From the NCBI GenBank assembly GCA_022565075.1, contig JADFKG010000018.1, forward strand, positions 1-19,765: a stretch of 19,765 bases of DNA. Direction: 5' to 3'. Shown piece after piece: positions 1-7,723 of this stretch. Position 1 is the stretch's first letter. Every line of letters starts with the position of its first letter. The translations under genes and the position numbers were made by a program. The DNA comes from Chloroflexota bacterium. GTDB taxonomy: Bacteria > Chloroflexota > Dehalococcoidia > SM23-28-2 > RBG-16-64-32. Under the pieces are notes generated by a model. It saw only the letters and a program-made list of their open reading frames with translations, ran no database searches and had not been told where the DNA came from.

Positions 1-1287
1 TGGCTGGGCATCGATTGGGACGAGGGCCCCGACAAGGGCGGCCCACACGCGCCCTACACCCAGTCCGAGCGACTCGATATCTACAAGGAGCACGCCGGCC
101 GTCTGCTCGCCAGCGACTGGGCCTACCGCTGCTACTGCTCGTCCGAGCGCCTCACCGAGGTACGAAAGGCGCAGCAGGCACGCAAGGAGCCGCCCCGCTA
201 CGACCGCCACTGCCGCGACCTCTCGGCCGACGACCGCGCCCGGCGCGAGGCCGATAGCGCGCCGGCGGTCGTCCGCTTCAAGACGCCGCTGGACGGCGAG
301 ACGCTCACCCACGACGCCCTTCGCGGCGAGGTCACCTTCGCCAACGACACGCTCGACGACTTCGTTATCCTCAAGTCGGACGGCTACCCCACCTACCACC
401 TCGCCGCCATCGTCGACGACCACCTGATGGAGATCACGCACGTCCTCCGCGGCGAGGAGTGGATCTCCAGCCTGCCCCGGCACGTCCTCATCTACCAGGC
501 GTTCGGCTGGCAGCCGCCGGTCTTCGCCCACGTCTCGCGCATCCTCGGGTCCGACCGCGCCAAGCTCTCCAAGCGCCACGGCGCACACGCCGCTCTCACC
601 TACCGCGAGATGGGCTACCTGCCCGAGGCGGTCGTCAACTTCCTCGCCCTCCTCGGCTGGTCGCTCGACGACAAGACCGAGATCATCGACCTCGACACGC
701 TGATTGCGGCCTTCGATACCGACCGCCTGCTCCCCAACCCGGCCGTCTTCAACGCCGAAAAACTGGAGTGGATGAACGGCGTCTACATCCGCAACCTCAA
801 GCCGGAAGACCTGGCCGAGAGGGCGCTCCCCTTCCTCGAAAGCGCCCTCGGCCGGCCCGTCGACGCCCAGAAGCTCGCACAGATCGCCCCGCTCATCCAG
901 GAGCGCATCAAGACGCTGAAAGACGTCGTCGAGATGGCGGACTTCTTCTTCACCGAAGGCCCGCTCGACTACGAACCGGCGACTCTCCTCGGCAAGAAGT
1001 CGTTCGCCGCCGCCCCTGAGCGCGCGGCGGACGCCCTTGCCAGCGTCATCGCTGCCGTCGAGGCGCTAAACGACTGGAGTCACGAAGCGCTGGAAGGCGC
1101 GGTCCGGCCGCTGGCCGAAGCGATGGAGGTGAAAGCGGGCGAGCTGTTCGCGGTCATCCGCGTCGCCGTCACCGGCAAGACCGCCGCGCCGCCGCTCTTC
1201 GAAACGATGGCAGTCCTCGGCCGAGACCTCTCCCTGGAGCGCCTCCGCACCGCGCGCGACCGGCTCGCCGCAGCCCCTGACGCTTGA
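1..1287 (+). CDS. gltX: glutamyl-tRNA synthetase (5' end outside window)
   Basis: Class I aminoacyl-tRNA synthetase that charges tRNA-Glu in the cytoplasm for translation. Frame 1 is open from the first base and gives 428 residues, so roughly the first 60-70 residues, including the HIGH motif, lie upstream of the window. Visible family signatures are the LGIDWDEGP block at the left edge, a CxC pair followed by a Y-x3-C element (the zinc-binding arrangement of bacterial GluRS), the HLAAIVDDHLMEITHVLRGE block, and KLSKR as the KMSKS-type ATP loop. The C-terminal helical anticodon-binding part is complete and ends at TGA. The gene converges on the minus-strand sortase gene with a gap of about 75 bases that is pyrimidine-rich and shows no clear hairpin. 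A GlnRS or a non-discriminating GluRS cannot be excluded from sequence alone, but GluRS is the straightforward reading. Confidence 0.96.
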   Translation, partial: WLGIDWDEGPDKGGPHAPYTQSERLDIYKEHAGRLLASDWAYRCYCSSERLTEVRKAQQARKEPPRYDRHCRDLSADDRARREADSAPAVVRFKTPLDGETLTHDALRGEVTFANDTLDDFVILKSDGYPTYHLAAIVDDHLMEITHVLRGEEWISSLPRHVLIYQAFGWQPPVFAHVSRILGSDRAKLSKRHGAHAALTYREMGYLPEAVVNFLALLGWSLDDKTEIIDLDTLIAAFDTDRLLPNPAVFNAEKLEWMNGVYIRNLKPEDLAERALPFLESALGRPVDAQKLAQIAPLIQERIKTLKDVVEMADFFFTEGPLDYEPATLLGKKSFAAAPERAADALASVIAAVEALNDWSHEALEGAVRPLAEAMEVKAGELFAVIRVAVTGKTAAPPLFETMAVLGRDLSLERLRTARDRLAAAPDA

Positions 1288-1363
1288 TTGCCGGGTGACT
1301 CAGCCGATAGCGCAGCAAGCAGCTCCGTTACCTGTTCCTTGTCTCCCGTCCCCTGTCTCTTGC

Positions 1364-2053
1364 TCAGGCCGCCGCGATCAGACTCCCGCGGATGATCTGG
1401 CGGTGCGTATAGTCGGCGCCGATGTAGTCATCCGTCAGATATCTCTCGCCGCCGCAGGTGATCAGCGTCACCACGTCCTCACCAGCAGGCAGCATCCAGT
1501 CCCGCGCCGTCGGGTCGCCCGACTCCACCAGGATGACCTCCGTCACCTCATAGATCAGGTTGTTGCCGTCCTCCCGCTGGATGCGAATGCGGTCGCCTGT
1601 CTCCAGCTCGCCCAACCGCTTGAACACCGCGTCGCCGTCCCATGTGACGTGCCCGGCGAACACCGCGTTCTCGCCGTTGCCCGGATAGGACGAGAAGTCG
1701 TACCAGGCCACCAGGTCAGCATCGTACGGGACCCGCGGCAGGGCGTTCTCGTCCAGGCCGTAGGTGGACACGGGCGCGTCAACGCCGATCTTATCGATCA
1801 CCAGCCGGAAAGGCTCCGTGCCCACTGTCTGCGCCTGCGGTGGCGGCTGGCTGCCGTCAGCGACCGCCGGCGCCACCGGCTCTCCGGGGCGCACCCAGAT
1901 CAGCTGCGACGGGTCGTTCCCCCTGTAGGCGAACTCATACGTGGCCACGCCGATCATTCCGATACCGACGAGCATAAACAGCGTCGACAGTATGACGTAC
2001 AGGCGTCGCTTGCCGGTGTACTTATAGCGGGATGAGGTGCGTTGAGACGGCAT
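1364..2053 (-). CDS. class E/F-like sortase, second of a tandem pair
   Basis: Cysteine transpeptidase predicted to cut sorting signals (LPxTG type) of exported proteins and join them to the cell envelope. The 229-residue protein has a basic N-terminus, one membrane segment at about residues 18-40, a Pro-rich spacer, and a sortase barrel from about residue 80. The catalytic set is visible: His135 in FAGHVTW, Cys200 in TLITCGGE, and Arg218 in the THRQIIRG strand. The His-Cys distance of 65 residues equals that of the upstream sortase. It lies 75 bases behind that gene on the same strand, so co-transcription is likely. No strong Shine-Dalgarno is seen; TACCTT sits 8 bases before the ATG, so a leaderless start is also possible. 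No pilin or obvious substrate gene is adjacent. The class assignment is by motif resemblance and is less certain than the family. Confidence 0.9.
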   Translation of the reverse strand: MPSQRTSSRYKYTGKRRLYVILSTLFMLVGIGMIGVATYEFAYRGNDPSQLIWVRPGEPVAPAVADGSQPPPQAQTVGTEPFRLVIDKIGVDAPVSTYGLDENALPRVPYDADLVAWYDFSSYPGNGENAVFAGHVTWDGDAVFKRLGELETGDRIRIQREDGNNLIYEVTEVILVESGDPTARDWMLPAGEDVVTLITCGGERYLTDDYIGADYTHRQIIRGSLIAAA

Positions 2054-2128
2054 TCCTGATTAAGGTAACGTCCGCCCGCCGCTCAAGGTTGCTGGGTACG
2101 GAGCCGATTTCCGCGATTCCGGGCGAAA

Positions 2129-2860
2129 TCAGCCGCCGGCGCCAACCGCGCCCGGCAGCGTCTCCGCCAGCGCCGCCCGGATAACGAGCCGGAACGGGTA
2201 CTCGCCCCCGTAAACCGGGTCGCCCGTGTCGACGAAATCGCCGTCGCAGGTGATGATCGTGATCACGTCCTCGTCCGTTGCGCGCATCACTTGCAGCGAT
2301 TCAGGGTCGTAGGCGTCCACCTGGAAGACATCGTTCACCACGTACGTGAGCTCCGTCCCGTCCGATCCCACCAGTCTGATCTCGTCACCGTTCGTCACCG
2401 AAGTGAGGGAGAAGAACACACCCGGGCCAAACCACGTCACATGTCCAGCGAACACGGCGTTGCTCCCCGTGCCCGGCTCCGCCGAGAAGTTGTACCAGGC
2501 CACGACATCCGCTGCTCCCGGCCCCGTCGGCACTTCCGGCACGGCGTTCGGGTCCAGGCCGTAAGTATCCACCTGCGCGTTCACGCCCAGCGCGTCGATG
2601 ATCATCGTGTAGGTGCCCTCGTCCAGTGGTGGTTCGGGCACAGGCGTCGGCGTCCCGGTGTCGGCCGCCGGCGTTGGCGTGTCGTTCAGGATGACGATCG
2701 GCGCCTCGGCCAGATCACGCAGCTCGATGTCGGGCTCGCTGTCTCCGCTGAACGCTGACAGACCGGCGAAGGCGATCAGGCCCAGGCCGACAAAGAAAGC
2801 CAGTCCACCAAACACGAAAATCGCCTTTCGTGTGAGAGGTGCTTCGGTGAAGAACGACAT
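2129..2860 (-). CDS. class E/F-like sortase, first of a tandem pair
   Basis: Membrane-anchored sortase of 243 residues. A single membrane helix spans about residues 12-36 and is followed by an acidic stretch and a TPTP-rich spacer (about 60-78), then the catalytic barrel. Key residues are His140 in FAGHVTW, Cys205 in TIITCDGD and Arg224 in YPFRLVIR. It is clearly a paralogue of the neighbouring sortase: both share the xGLDxNAxPxVP segment and identical spacing between catalytic residues. The N-terminal spacers differ, suggesting different reach or substrate. A perfect TATAAT on the minus strand lies 34 bases before the ATG. The gene is divergent from the P1 peptidase gene. Substrates are not identifiable from the neighbourhood, although an LPKTG protein is encoded about 6 kb away. 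Confidence 0.9.
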   Translation of the reverse strand: MSFFTEAPLTRKAIFVFGGLAFFVGLGLIAFAGLSAFSGDSEPDIELRDLAEAPIVILNDTPTPAADTGTPTPVPEPPLDEGTYTMIIDALGVNAQVDTYGLDPNAVPEVPTGPGAADVVAWYNFSAEPGTGSNAVFAGHVTWFGPGVFFSLTSVTNGDEIRLVGSDGTELTYVVNDVFQVDAYDPESLQVMRATDEDVITIITCDGDFVDTGDPVYGGEYPFRLVIRAALAETLPGAVGAGG

Positions 2861-2894
2861 AGTTATCGTGCGGCGGTTTATTTGCCTAGCATCT

Positions 2895-2900
2895 ATTATA
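2895..2900 (-). promoter_or_regulatory. -10 box upstream of the sortase pair
   Basis: Reading the minus strand, a perfect TATAAT occurs 34 bases upstream of the first sortase start codon, inside the short AT-richer divergent region shared with the P1 peptidase gene. No convincing TTGACA is found 16-18 bases upstream, so this is a one-box assignment. Confidence 0.4.
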
Positions 2901-2952
2901 GACGCACAGACCTGTTGACCCGTTTAAAGATAGGAACGCACCCGCGCACGAA

Positions 2953-3939
2953 ATGGATGCTAAATCGCCCGAAATCTCCGGAATTACTGCCATAAGCGGT
3001 CTACTCGTCGGCCATTCGACCGACCTGGCCGCCGCAACCGGCTGTACAGTCGTCCTCTGCCCCGCCGGCGCCGTCGCCTCCGTCGACGTCCGCGGCGGCG
3101 CCCCTGCCACGCGTGAGACCGACGTTCTGCGCCCCGGCAACCTCGTCGACCGTGTCCACGGCATACTCCTGTCGGGCGGCAGCGCCTTCGGCCTCGACGC
3201 CGCCGCCGGCGTCATGCGCTGGCTCGAAGAGCACGGCCATGGTTTCCCTGTGCGCAGCGGCGTCGTCCCCATCGTCGCCGCCGCCGCGCTCTTCGACCTC
3301 GCCCTCGGATCGCCTGACGGCCGCCCGGACGCCGCTGCTGGCTACGCAGCTTGCGAAGCGGCGACGGCGGGGCCCGTCGATGAGGGAACGGTCGGCGCAG
3401 GCACCGGCGCCACCGTCGGCAAGGCGCTCGATATGGAGCGCGCCGTCCAGGGAGGCATCGGTACCGCAGTCGAGCGCACGGCTTCCGGCGTCACGCTCGC
3501 TGCCCTGATGGCCGTCAACGCCTGGGGTGAGGTCGTCGACCCCGACACGGCGCGCGTTGTCGCCGGCCCTCGCGCCGGCGAACGAGGCTTCGCCGACACG
3601 ATCGAAATCGTGCGCGCCCGGCCGCCGCTCTCACCCTACGCGTCGGAGAACAGCACGCTCGGCGTCATCGCCACCGACGCCACGCTGACCAAAGAAGACT
3701 GCGCGCGCCTGGCGACGATGGGCCACACCGGCATGGCCCGCGCCATCCGTCCCGTGAACACGCCCGTCGACGGCGACATCATGTTCGCCCTCGCCACCTG
3801 TGCCAACGCCGCCGAGACCGATCTCGTCCAGCTCGGCGCTCTCGCCGCCCGCGCCGTCGAACGCGCCATCGTCCGCGCCGTCCAGACGGCAACCGGCCTG
3901 GCGGGCGTCCCCTCGGCCTCCGAGTGGCCGTCCGGCTAA
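2953..3939 (+). CDS. P1-family peptidase (DmpA/BapA-type aminopeptidase)
   Basis: Member of peptidase family S58 (P1 family), N-terminal nucleophile enzymes that mature by self-cleavage and release N-terminal residues, D-amino acids or beta-amino acids from small peptides. The 328-residue protein shows the conserved early blocks (VGHSTD, GCTVVLCP, SVDVRGGAPATRETD, ILLSGGSAFGLDAA) and a GTVGAGTGATVGK glycine-rich block. The self-cleavage site is recognisable as Asn233-Ser234 in ENSTLGVIATDA; Ser234 would become the N-terminal nucleophile of the small subunit. No signal peptide is visible, so a cytoplasmic location is inferred. The chosen ATG is the first Met, and the conserved part begins within about 10 residues; no strong ribosome-binding site precedes it. 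It is divergent from the sortases and monocistronic by appearance. The substrate cannot be told from sequence. Confidence 0.92.
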   Translation: MDAKSPEISGITAISGLLVGHSTDLAAATGCTVVLCPAGAVASVDVRGGAPATRETDVLRPGNLVDRVHGILLSGGSAFGLDAAAGVMRWLEEHGHGFPVRSGVVPIVAAAALFDLALGSPDGRPDAAAGYAACEAATAGPVDEGTVGAGTGATVGKALDMERAVQGGIGTAVERTASGVTLAALMAVNAWGEVVDPDTARVVAGPRAGERGFADTIEIVRARPPLSPYASENSTLGVIATDATLTKEDCARLATMGHTGMARAIRPVNTPVDGDIMFALATCANAAETDLVQLGALAARAVERAIVRAVQTATGLAGVPSASEWPSG

Positions 3940-4082
3940 GCCGCTCTCTTTACCGATCCTTTACTTTCGCCTCGGCCCTCTTCACCGCCGTGTTTACCCG
4001 CCGATCAGACACTTGTCCCTGTAACACGCAGGTCGTGCCACCGCACACAACTCGGGGCAGGGCTCACAGGAGGGTTTAGTCG

Positions 4083-6713
4083 ATGGGCATCGTAACGAAT
4101 CTCTTTTCCCGCAAGGGGAGCAAAGAAAAACCGGCTGTCGCCACCATGCCGGCCCGGCCAGCCGCCCCTAACTTGATCATGCTGATGCCGGACGCCTCCG
4201 GCATCGCGTCTTATCAGCTGCACACATTCGTCGCCGCCAGTGAGGCCGAGGCCTACCTCGTCTCCATCCTCCGCGGCGATGTACAGGAAGGCACCATCAT
4301 GTTCTGGGCCCTCACCTGGATGCCAACGTCCGACGGCAGCCAGGAAGTCGAGGCAGAGCCGGTCGTCCTTATCCGCGACCCCAGTCGCCCCGGACTCGTG
4401 TACACCTTCTCCTTCGTGGACCTCGACTCCGCCTACGACTTCGTCCGCCACGAGGTGAAGACCGGCCTCGACCTCAGCCTGACGGCCATCTTCTGGGCCG
4501 TGCCTGCTGAGGCGACGGCCAACCACTGGGGCGAGATCACCGTCACGCCCAGCAACCCGCCCACGCGCGAGCCCGCCACGAACGGCGACGAGCCCCTTGC
4601 CGCGCCCACACCGCTCGCGGCGCCCGACCACGACGAGCCCAACGGGACCCAGACGCACATCGAAGAGACACCCGCTGTCCGCCTGCCGGAACTCGATTCC
4701 GACGGACCACAAGCCACCGACGAGCCGGAGACCGTCAACGAGTCGGAAGCCGCCAGCGAGCCGCAGGCTGCTGAGGAAGCGGCACACAAGGCGATCGACG
4801 ACGCCGACATCTCCAACGTCATCGATATCCTCCAGGCGAAAGGTCTGCGCGCGCCATCAAGCTCGCCGCAGCCGACCGACGAGCCGGAGCTTCCGGAGGA
4901 CGCCACGCACACGGCGGACGAACCCTCAGACACGGGAAACGGCTTCGCGCACGCCGGCCAGGAGACGGTGCACATCGACCTCAACGACGTCTTTGGCGGC
5001 AGGTGCGACCCAGAAACGCTGACAACCCTCTCAGACTTCCGCCGTAATGGCGAAGCCCCGGCGGCCAACGGTCTGGACGCCGGTCCTGAAGGTGTGACCG
5101 AAGCACCAGACGAGACCGCCAGCGGCATCGTCACCGCCTGGTCAAACATCGGCGCTGCGATCGACAGGGCGATCGATGCCCACGTCGCTCGCCGCGTCAG
5201 CGCCACCATCGCTTGGCGCCGACTGACAACCGCTTTCGCCGCCGCCGCCAGCATCCGCCTGCTCATAACCTGGCGCGCGATCGCGCAGGCACTCTACGCC
5301 GGAGCGGCGATCCAGGCAGCGCGTGAGCGCGGCCTCGCCACAGCCTGGCGCAACATCGCGCGCTCCTTCCGCCAGGCCGCTGAGAGCAAATCCGGCCGCC
5401 GCGCCGTCCGCCTGGCCTGGGCCAGCATCTCCTGGACGCTCGAAGAAGCCGTCTACGCGGCCAGGCTCCAGCAGAAGAAGGCCCTCCAGCAAGCCTGGTC
5501 CACCGCCAGCAGCGCCATAGCAGTTGCCGCCCTCAAGCAGAACGCGATCGACCGCGGAATCCGCACGGCATGGCATCGCCTGGCGGTCGCATCTCTCGAC
5601 GCTGCGCAAGCGCAGGAGGCCCACTGCGCCGGACTCGCCTTCGCCTGGACTTCGATCGGCAGATGCCTGGCCGAGGCCGCCGAGGCGACGCTTCGCCACG
5701 AACGGAGCGTCTTCGCCTGGGCCAACACCGCCATCGCACTGAACGAATACACCATGGCCAAGCTGCACCACGATGGGCTCGTCGCCGCCTGGACTCGGCT
5801 CGCTGCGGCCATCGAAGAAGCAGCCGGCGCCACCGCGCGCCACAACGGGCTCACCCGCGCCTGGCGCGTGCTCGCGCTCGAGATGCACGTTGTCGCCGGC
5901 ATGCATGTCAGGCGCGATGCCGCGGTTAGCGCCTGGGCGAACGCCTCCGAGGCGCTGTCCGTCGGCGCCGCCACGAAAGTACACCACGACGGCATGGTCG
6001 CCGCCTGGCAGGCCGTCTCCAGCGCGCTCCACGACTTCGCAGACATGCAGATGCGCCGCAACGGGGCGCTCTCGGCCTGGCACAGCCTCACGCTCGCATT
6101 CGCAGAAGCCGCACTGGCCGACCTCAAACAGAAGAAGCTCATCCGGGCCTGGCGCAACATCGCAAGGGCCTGCCTCAACGCTGTGCAAGCCTCCCTCGTT
6201 CGCCAGATGACCTACCGGCAGTTATGGCTGCGGCTGACGACGGCCCTCGCCGAGGCCGGCGTCTTAAGCCAGCGCCGCGACGTCGCAGTCGCCGCCTGGG
6301 ACGCCATCGCCGTCGCTATCGCCGCCGCGCAACAGATCAGGCGCAGCGAGATCGTCGCCATCCACGCCTGGAGTAACGCCACCCTGGCGCTCAACGAAGC
6401 CACTGTGGCAGAGGCACATCTCCGTATCGCCCAGGCCGGTCTCGACAGCAAGACGATGCAGGGCGTGACGGCCGCGATTCGCAAGGCTACGGGCCGCGAG
6501 GTCGCTTCCGCCGCCAGCGAGGCCGCCGAGCCGGCCGTCAAAGAGACGGTCGCCGACCGGGCCACCGCCGCGACGCCGGAAGCCATCGACGATGGGCTCA
6601 CGGCCGAAGAGACAGCTGCCGCTATCGAGAGCTGGCGTTTCCGTGAGTCCGGTCGCTTCACCGGCAAGAACAGCCCCTTCGAAAGCTTCGACTCACCGCC
6701 TGGCCGCTTCTAG
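4083..6713 (+). CDS. unassigned 876-residue Trp-anchored helical repeat protein
   Basis: I do not recognise this protein. An AGGAGGG ribosome-binding site precedes the ATG at the right distance, and there is no signal peptide or membrane helix. The N-terminus (MGIVTNLFSRKG) is short, basic and amphipathic. Residues 30-150 form a globular domain with an internal repeat: two 34-residue halves (44-77 and 107-140) each run from a Tyr through an FV element and a YL/DF helix to a terminal FWA[L/V], both with 30 residues between the Tyr and the FW. Residues 150-340 are acidic and Pro-rich, with two conserved-looking islands (about 239-256 DADISNVIDIL, and 296-320 HIDLNDVFGG). Residues 352-785 contain 18 repeats, each starting with [A/T/L]W and averaging 24 residues. 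The tail ends in a Gly/Arg/Phe-rich motif. Codon use matches its neighbours. A scaffold or protein-protein interaction role is only an inference from architecture. Confidence 0.85.
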   Translation: MGIVTNLFSRKGSKEKPAVATMPARPAAPNLIMLMPDASGIASYQLHTFVAASEAEAYLVSILRGDVQEGTIMFWALTWMPTSDGSQEVEAEPVVLIRDPSRPGLVYTFSFVDLDSAYDFVRHEVKTGLDLSLTAIFWAVPAEATANHWGEITVTPSNPPTREPATNGDEPLAAPTPLAAPDHDEPNGTQTHIEETPAVRLPELDSDGPQATDEPETVNESEAASEPQAAEEAAHKAIDDADISNVIDILQAKGLRAPSSSPQPTDEPELPEDATHTADEPSDTGNGFAHAGQETVHIDLNDVFGGRCDPETLTTLSDFRRNGEAPAANGLDAGPEGVTEAPDETASGIVTAWSNIGAAIDRAIDAHVARRVSATIAWRRLTTAFAAAASIRLLITWRAIAQALYAGAAIQAARERGLATAWRNIARSFRQAAESKSGRRAVRLAWASISWTLEEAVYAARLQQKKALQQAWSTASSAIAVAALKQNAIDRGIRTAWHRLAVASLDAAQAQEAHCAGLAFAWTSIGRCLAEAAEATLRHERSVFAWANTAIALNEYTMAKLHHDGLVAAWTRLAAAIEEAAGATARHNGLTRAWRVLALEMHVVAGMHVRRDAAVSAWANASEALSVGAATKVHHDGMVAAWQAVSSALHDFADMQMRRNGALSAWHSLTLAFAEAALADLKQKKLIRAWRNIARACLNAVQASLVRQMTYRQLWLRLTTALAEAGVLSQRRDVAVAAWDAIAVAIAAAQQIRRSEIVAIHAWSNATLALNEATVAEAHLRIAQAGLDSKTMQGVTAAIRKATGREVASAASEAAEPAVKETVADRATAATPEAIDDGLTAEETAAAIESWRFRESGRFTGKNSPFESFDSPPGRF
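5136..6437 (+). repeat. 18 tandem coding repeats of about 72-75 bases (Trp-anchored)
   Basis: Eighteen in-frame units within the 876-residue protein, each opening with a Trp codon, from W353 to W763. Hand-counted Trp-to-Trp spacings are 25, 19, 25, 24, 26, 25, 25, 24, 24, 24, 24, 24, 24, 24, 25, 24 and 24 residues. The consensus is roughly AWxxIAxALxEAAxAxxRxxGLxA. A turn-like HHDG/RHNG/RRNG lies 5-8 residues before many Trp codons. Units 9-11 resemble units 12-14, giving a nested 72-residue (216-base) period. The repeats are divergent at DNA level, so this is an old, selected array rather than a recent slippage product. Confidence 0.85.
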
Positions 6714-6733
6714 CCCGCACCAACGCATCCACG

Positions 6734-6763
6734 AAAGGCCGTCCGCCGCCGCGGGCGGCCTTT
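6734..6763. terminator. bidirectional rho-independent-like terminator
   Basis: The arm AAAGGCCGTCC (6734-6744) pairs with GGGCGGCCTTT (6753-6763) through 11 pairs including one G-U, around an 8-base loop. The terminal A/T runs sit in the stem, so it can act in both directions. It lies between the convergent repeat-protein gene and fpg, and its right arm touches the fpg stop codon. Confidence 0.7.
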
Positions 6764-7584
6764 CAGCGTCTCTGGCACTTCGGGCAGAAGTGCGTACTCC
6801 GCCCGCCCACCTTCACGCGGCGGATCGTCGTCCCGCAGACAAGGCAGGGCTCGTCAGTCCGCCGGAACACGCGCACCTTCAGCTGGTGATACCCGGCCTC
6901 GCCTTGCGCGTCGACGTAGTCCTGGAAGCTCGACCCACGGTCGCCGACCGCCTCCAGCAGCACCTCCACGATCGCCTCGTGCAGCCTTCGCGCCGCCGGC
7001 CCCGAGATCCGCTTCGCCGCCTTGCGTGGGTCGATGCCCGCCCGGAACAGCGACTCGTCCGCGTAGATGTTGCCCACGCCCGCCAGCACCGCCTGGTCCA
7101 GCAGCACCGCCTTGATCGCCGCGCTCCGTCGCCTCAGCGAGCCGTGAAACGCCGCCACGTCGAACGTCTCCTCCAGCGGCTCCGGTCCCAGCTTCCCCGT
7201 CACCAGCTCCACGTCGTCGACGAGCCACATCGTCCCGAACTTGCGCATGTCGATGAAGCACAGCCAGCGGCCATCGTCCAGCTCGAACTTCGCCCGCAAG
7301 TGGGCATCGTCCGGGCAGCCGCCTAGCGTGTGCTGCAGCCGCCCTGTCATGCGCAGGTGCACGATCCAGGTCAGGCCCCCCTCGAGGTGGATCAGCAGAT
7401 ACTTCCCGCGCCGGCCCACGTCCTCGATTCGCCGTCCCCCGAGCCCCCGGCAGAACGCCTCCGGCGTCATCAGCTGCACCAGCCGCGGCGCGTTCGGCGA
7501 GATCCAGGCGTCCCGCACCGTCCTCCCCAGCACGACGGCCAGAAGGTCCCGCCGTATCGTCTCCACTTCAGGCAGCTCAGGCAT
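6763..7584 (-). CDS. mutM: formamidopyrimidine-DNA glycosylase
   Basis: Base-excision repair enzyme (Fpg) that removes 8-oxoguanine and ring-opened purines and nicks the DNA by beta/delta elimination. The start is placed at 7584, not at the upstream in-frame ATG (7608), because the mature protein must begin M-PELPEVE: Pro2 is the nucleophile, followed by the essential Glu3 and Glu6. The conserved lysine in RRGKYLLIHL and the GVGNIYADE helix-two-turn-helix element are present. The C-terminal zinc finger has four cysteines in C-x2-C-x16-C-x2-C spacing. The length of 273 residues is normal. TATAAT lies exactly 7 bases upstream of this ATG, which supports the start and suggests a leaderless transcript. 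The gene is divergent from the TrpD2-like gene. Nothing essential is missing. Confidence 0.97.
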   Translation of the reverse strand: MPELPEVETIRRDLLAVVLGRTVRDAWISPNAPRLVQLMTPEAFCRGLGGRRIEDVGRRGKYLLIHLEGGLTWIVHLRMTGRLQHTLGGCPDDAHLRAKFELDDGRWLCFIDMRKFGTMWLVDDVELVTGKLGPEPLEETFDVAAFHGSLRRRSAAIKAVLLDQAVLAGVGNIYADESLFRAGIDPRKAAKRISGPAARRLHEAIVEVLLEAVGDRGSSFQDYVDAQGEAGYHQLKVRVFRRTDEPCLVCGTTIRRVKVGGRSTHFCPKCQRR

Positions 7585-7591
7585 CGGCGGG

Positions 7592-7597
7592 ATTATA
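7592..7597 (-). promoter_or_regulatory. -10 box of mutM, leaderless spacing
   Basis: A perfect TATAAT on the minus strand ends 7 bases before the mutM ATG. Transcription normally begins about 7 bases after a -10 box, so the mRNA would begin at or next to the start codon. No Shine-Dalgarno is present. The -35 region is weak. Confidence 0.55.
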
Positions 7598-7639
7598 TCG
7601 CCCGCCAACGTCTCGCGCAGACCTCACACATTGCCCCCG

Positions 7640-7666
7640 CTCATCCTGAGGTTCTCGAAGGACGAA
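7640..7666. repeat. REP-like dispersed intergenic repeat
   Basis: The sequence CTCATCCTGAGGTTCTCGAA followed by GGACGAA belongs to the widespread short intergenic repeat whose translations give the familiar artefact peptides LILxxSKDE and HPExxEGR. It forms an imperfect hairpin (TCCT/AGGA and GAG/CTC with a small bulge). It lies between the divergent mutM and trpD2-like genes. The family assignment is from memory of the motif; copy number in this genome cannot be seen here. Confidence 0.5.
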
Positions 7667-7723
7667 CGGAGCACTCCACGGTCCGATTTGACGCCTCAGC
7701 CGTCCCACCGGACACTGGTACGC

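Noticed and set aside
1288..1363. Terminator between gltX and the sortase gene
   Set aside because: The gap is pyrimidine-rich (repeated CTGT/CCTTGTCTCC blocks) but I found no stable hairpin.
5142..6188. Minus-strand open frame of 348 residues opposite the Trp-repeat array
   Set aside because: Its repeats mirror the plus-strand repeats; the plus strand has the ribosome-binding site, a full-length frame and coherent helical pattern.
5136..6437. CRISPR array or tandem DNA satellite
   Set aside because: The about 72-base period is a protein-level repeat in frame; DNA units are divergent and there are no spacers.
7585..7608. Earlier ATG for mutM adding eight residues
   Set aside because: Fpg requires Pro at position 2, which is met only from 7584, and the extra codons overlap the TATAAT promoter box.
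7241..7723. Upstream extension of the TrpD2-like open frame
   Set aside because: It overlaps mutM in antisense and the REP-like repeat; family similarity begins only after 7724.
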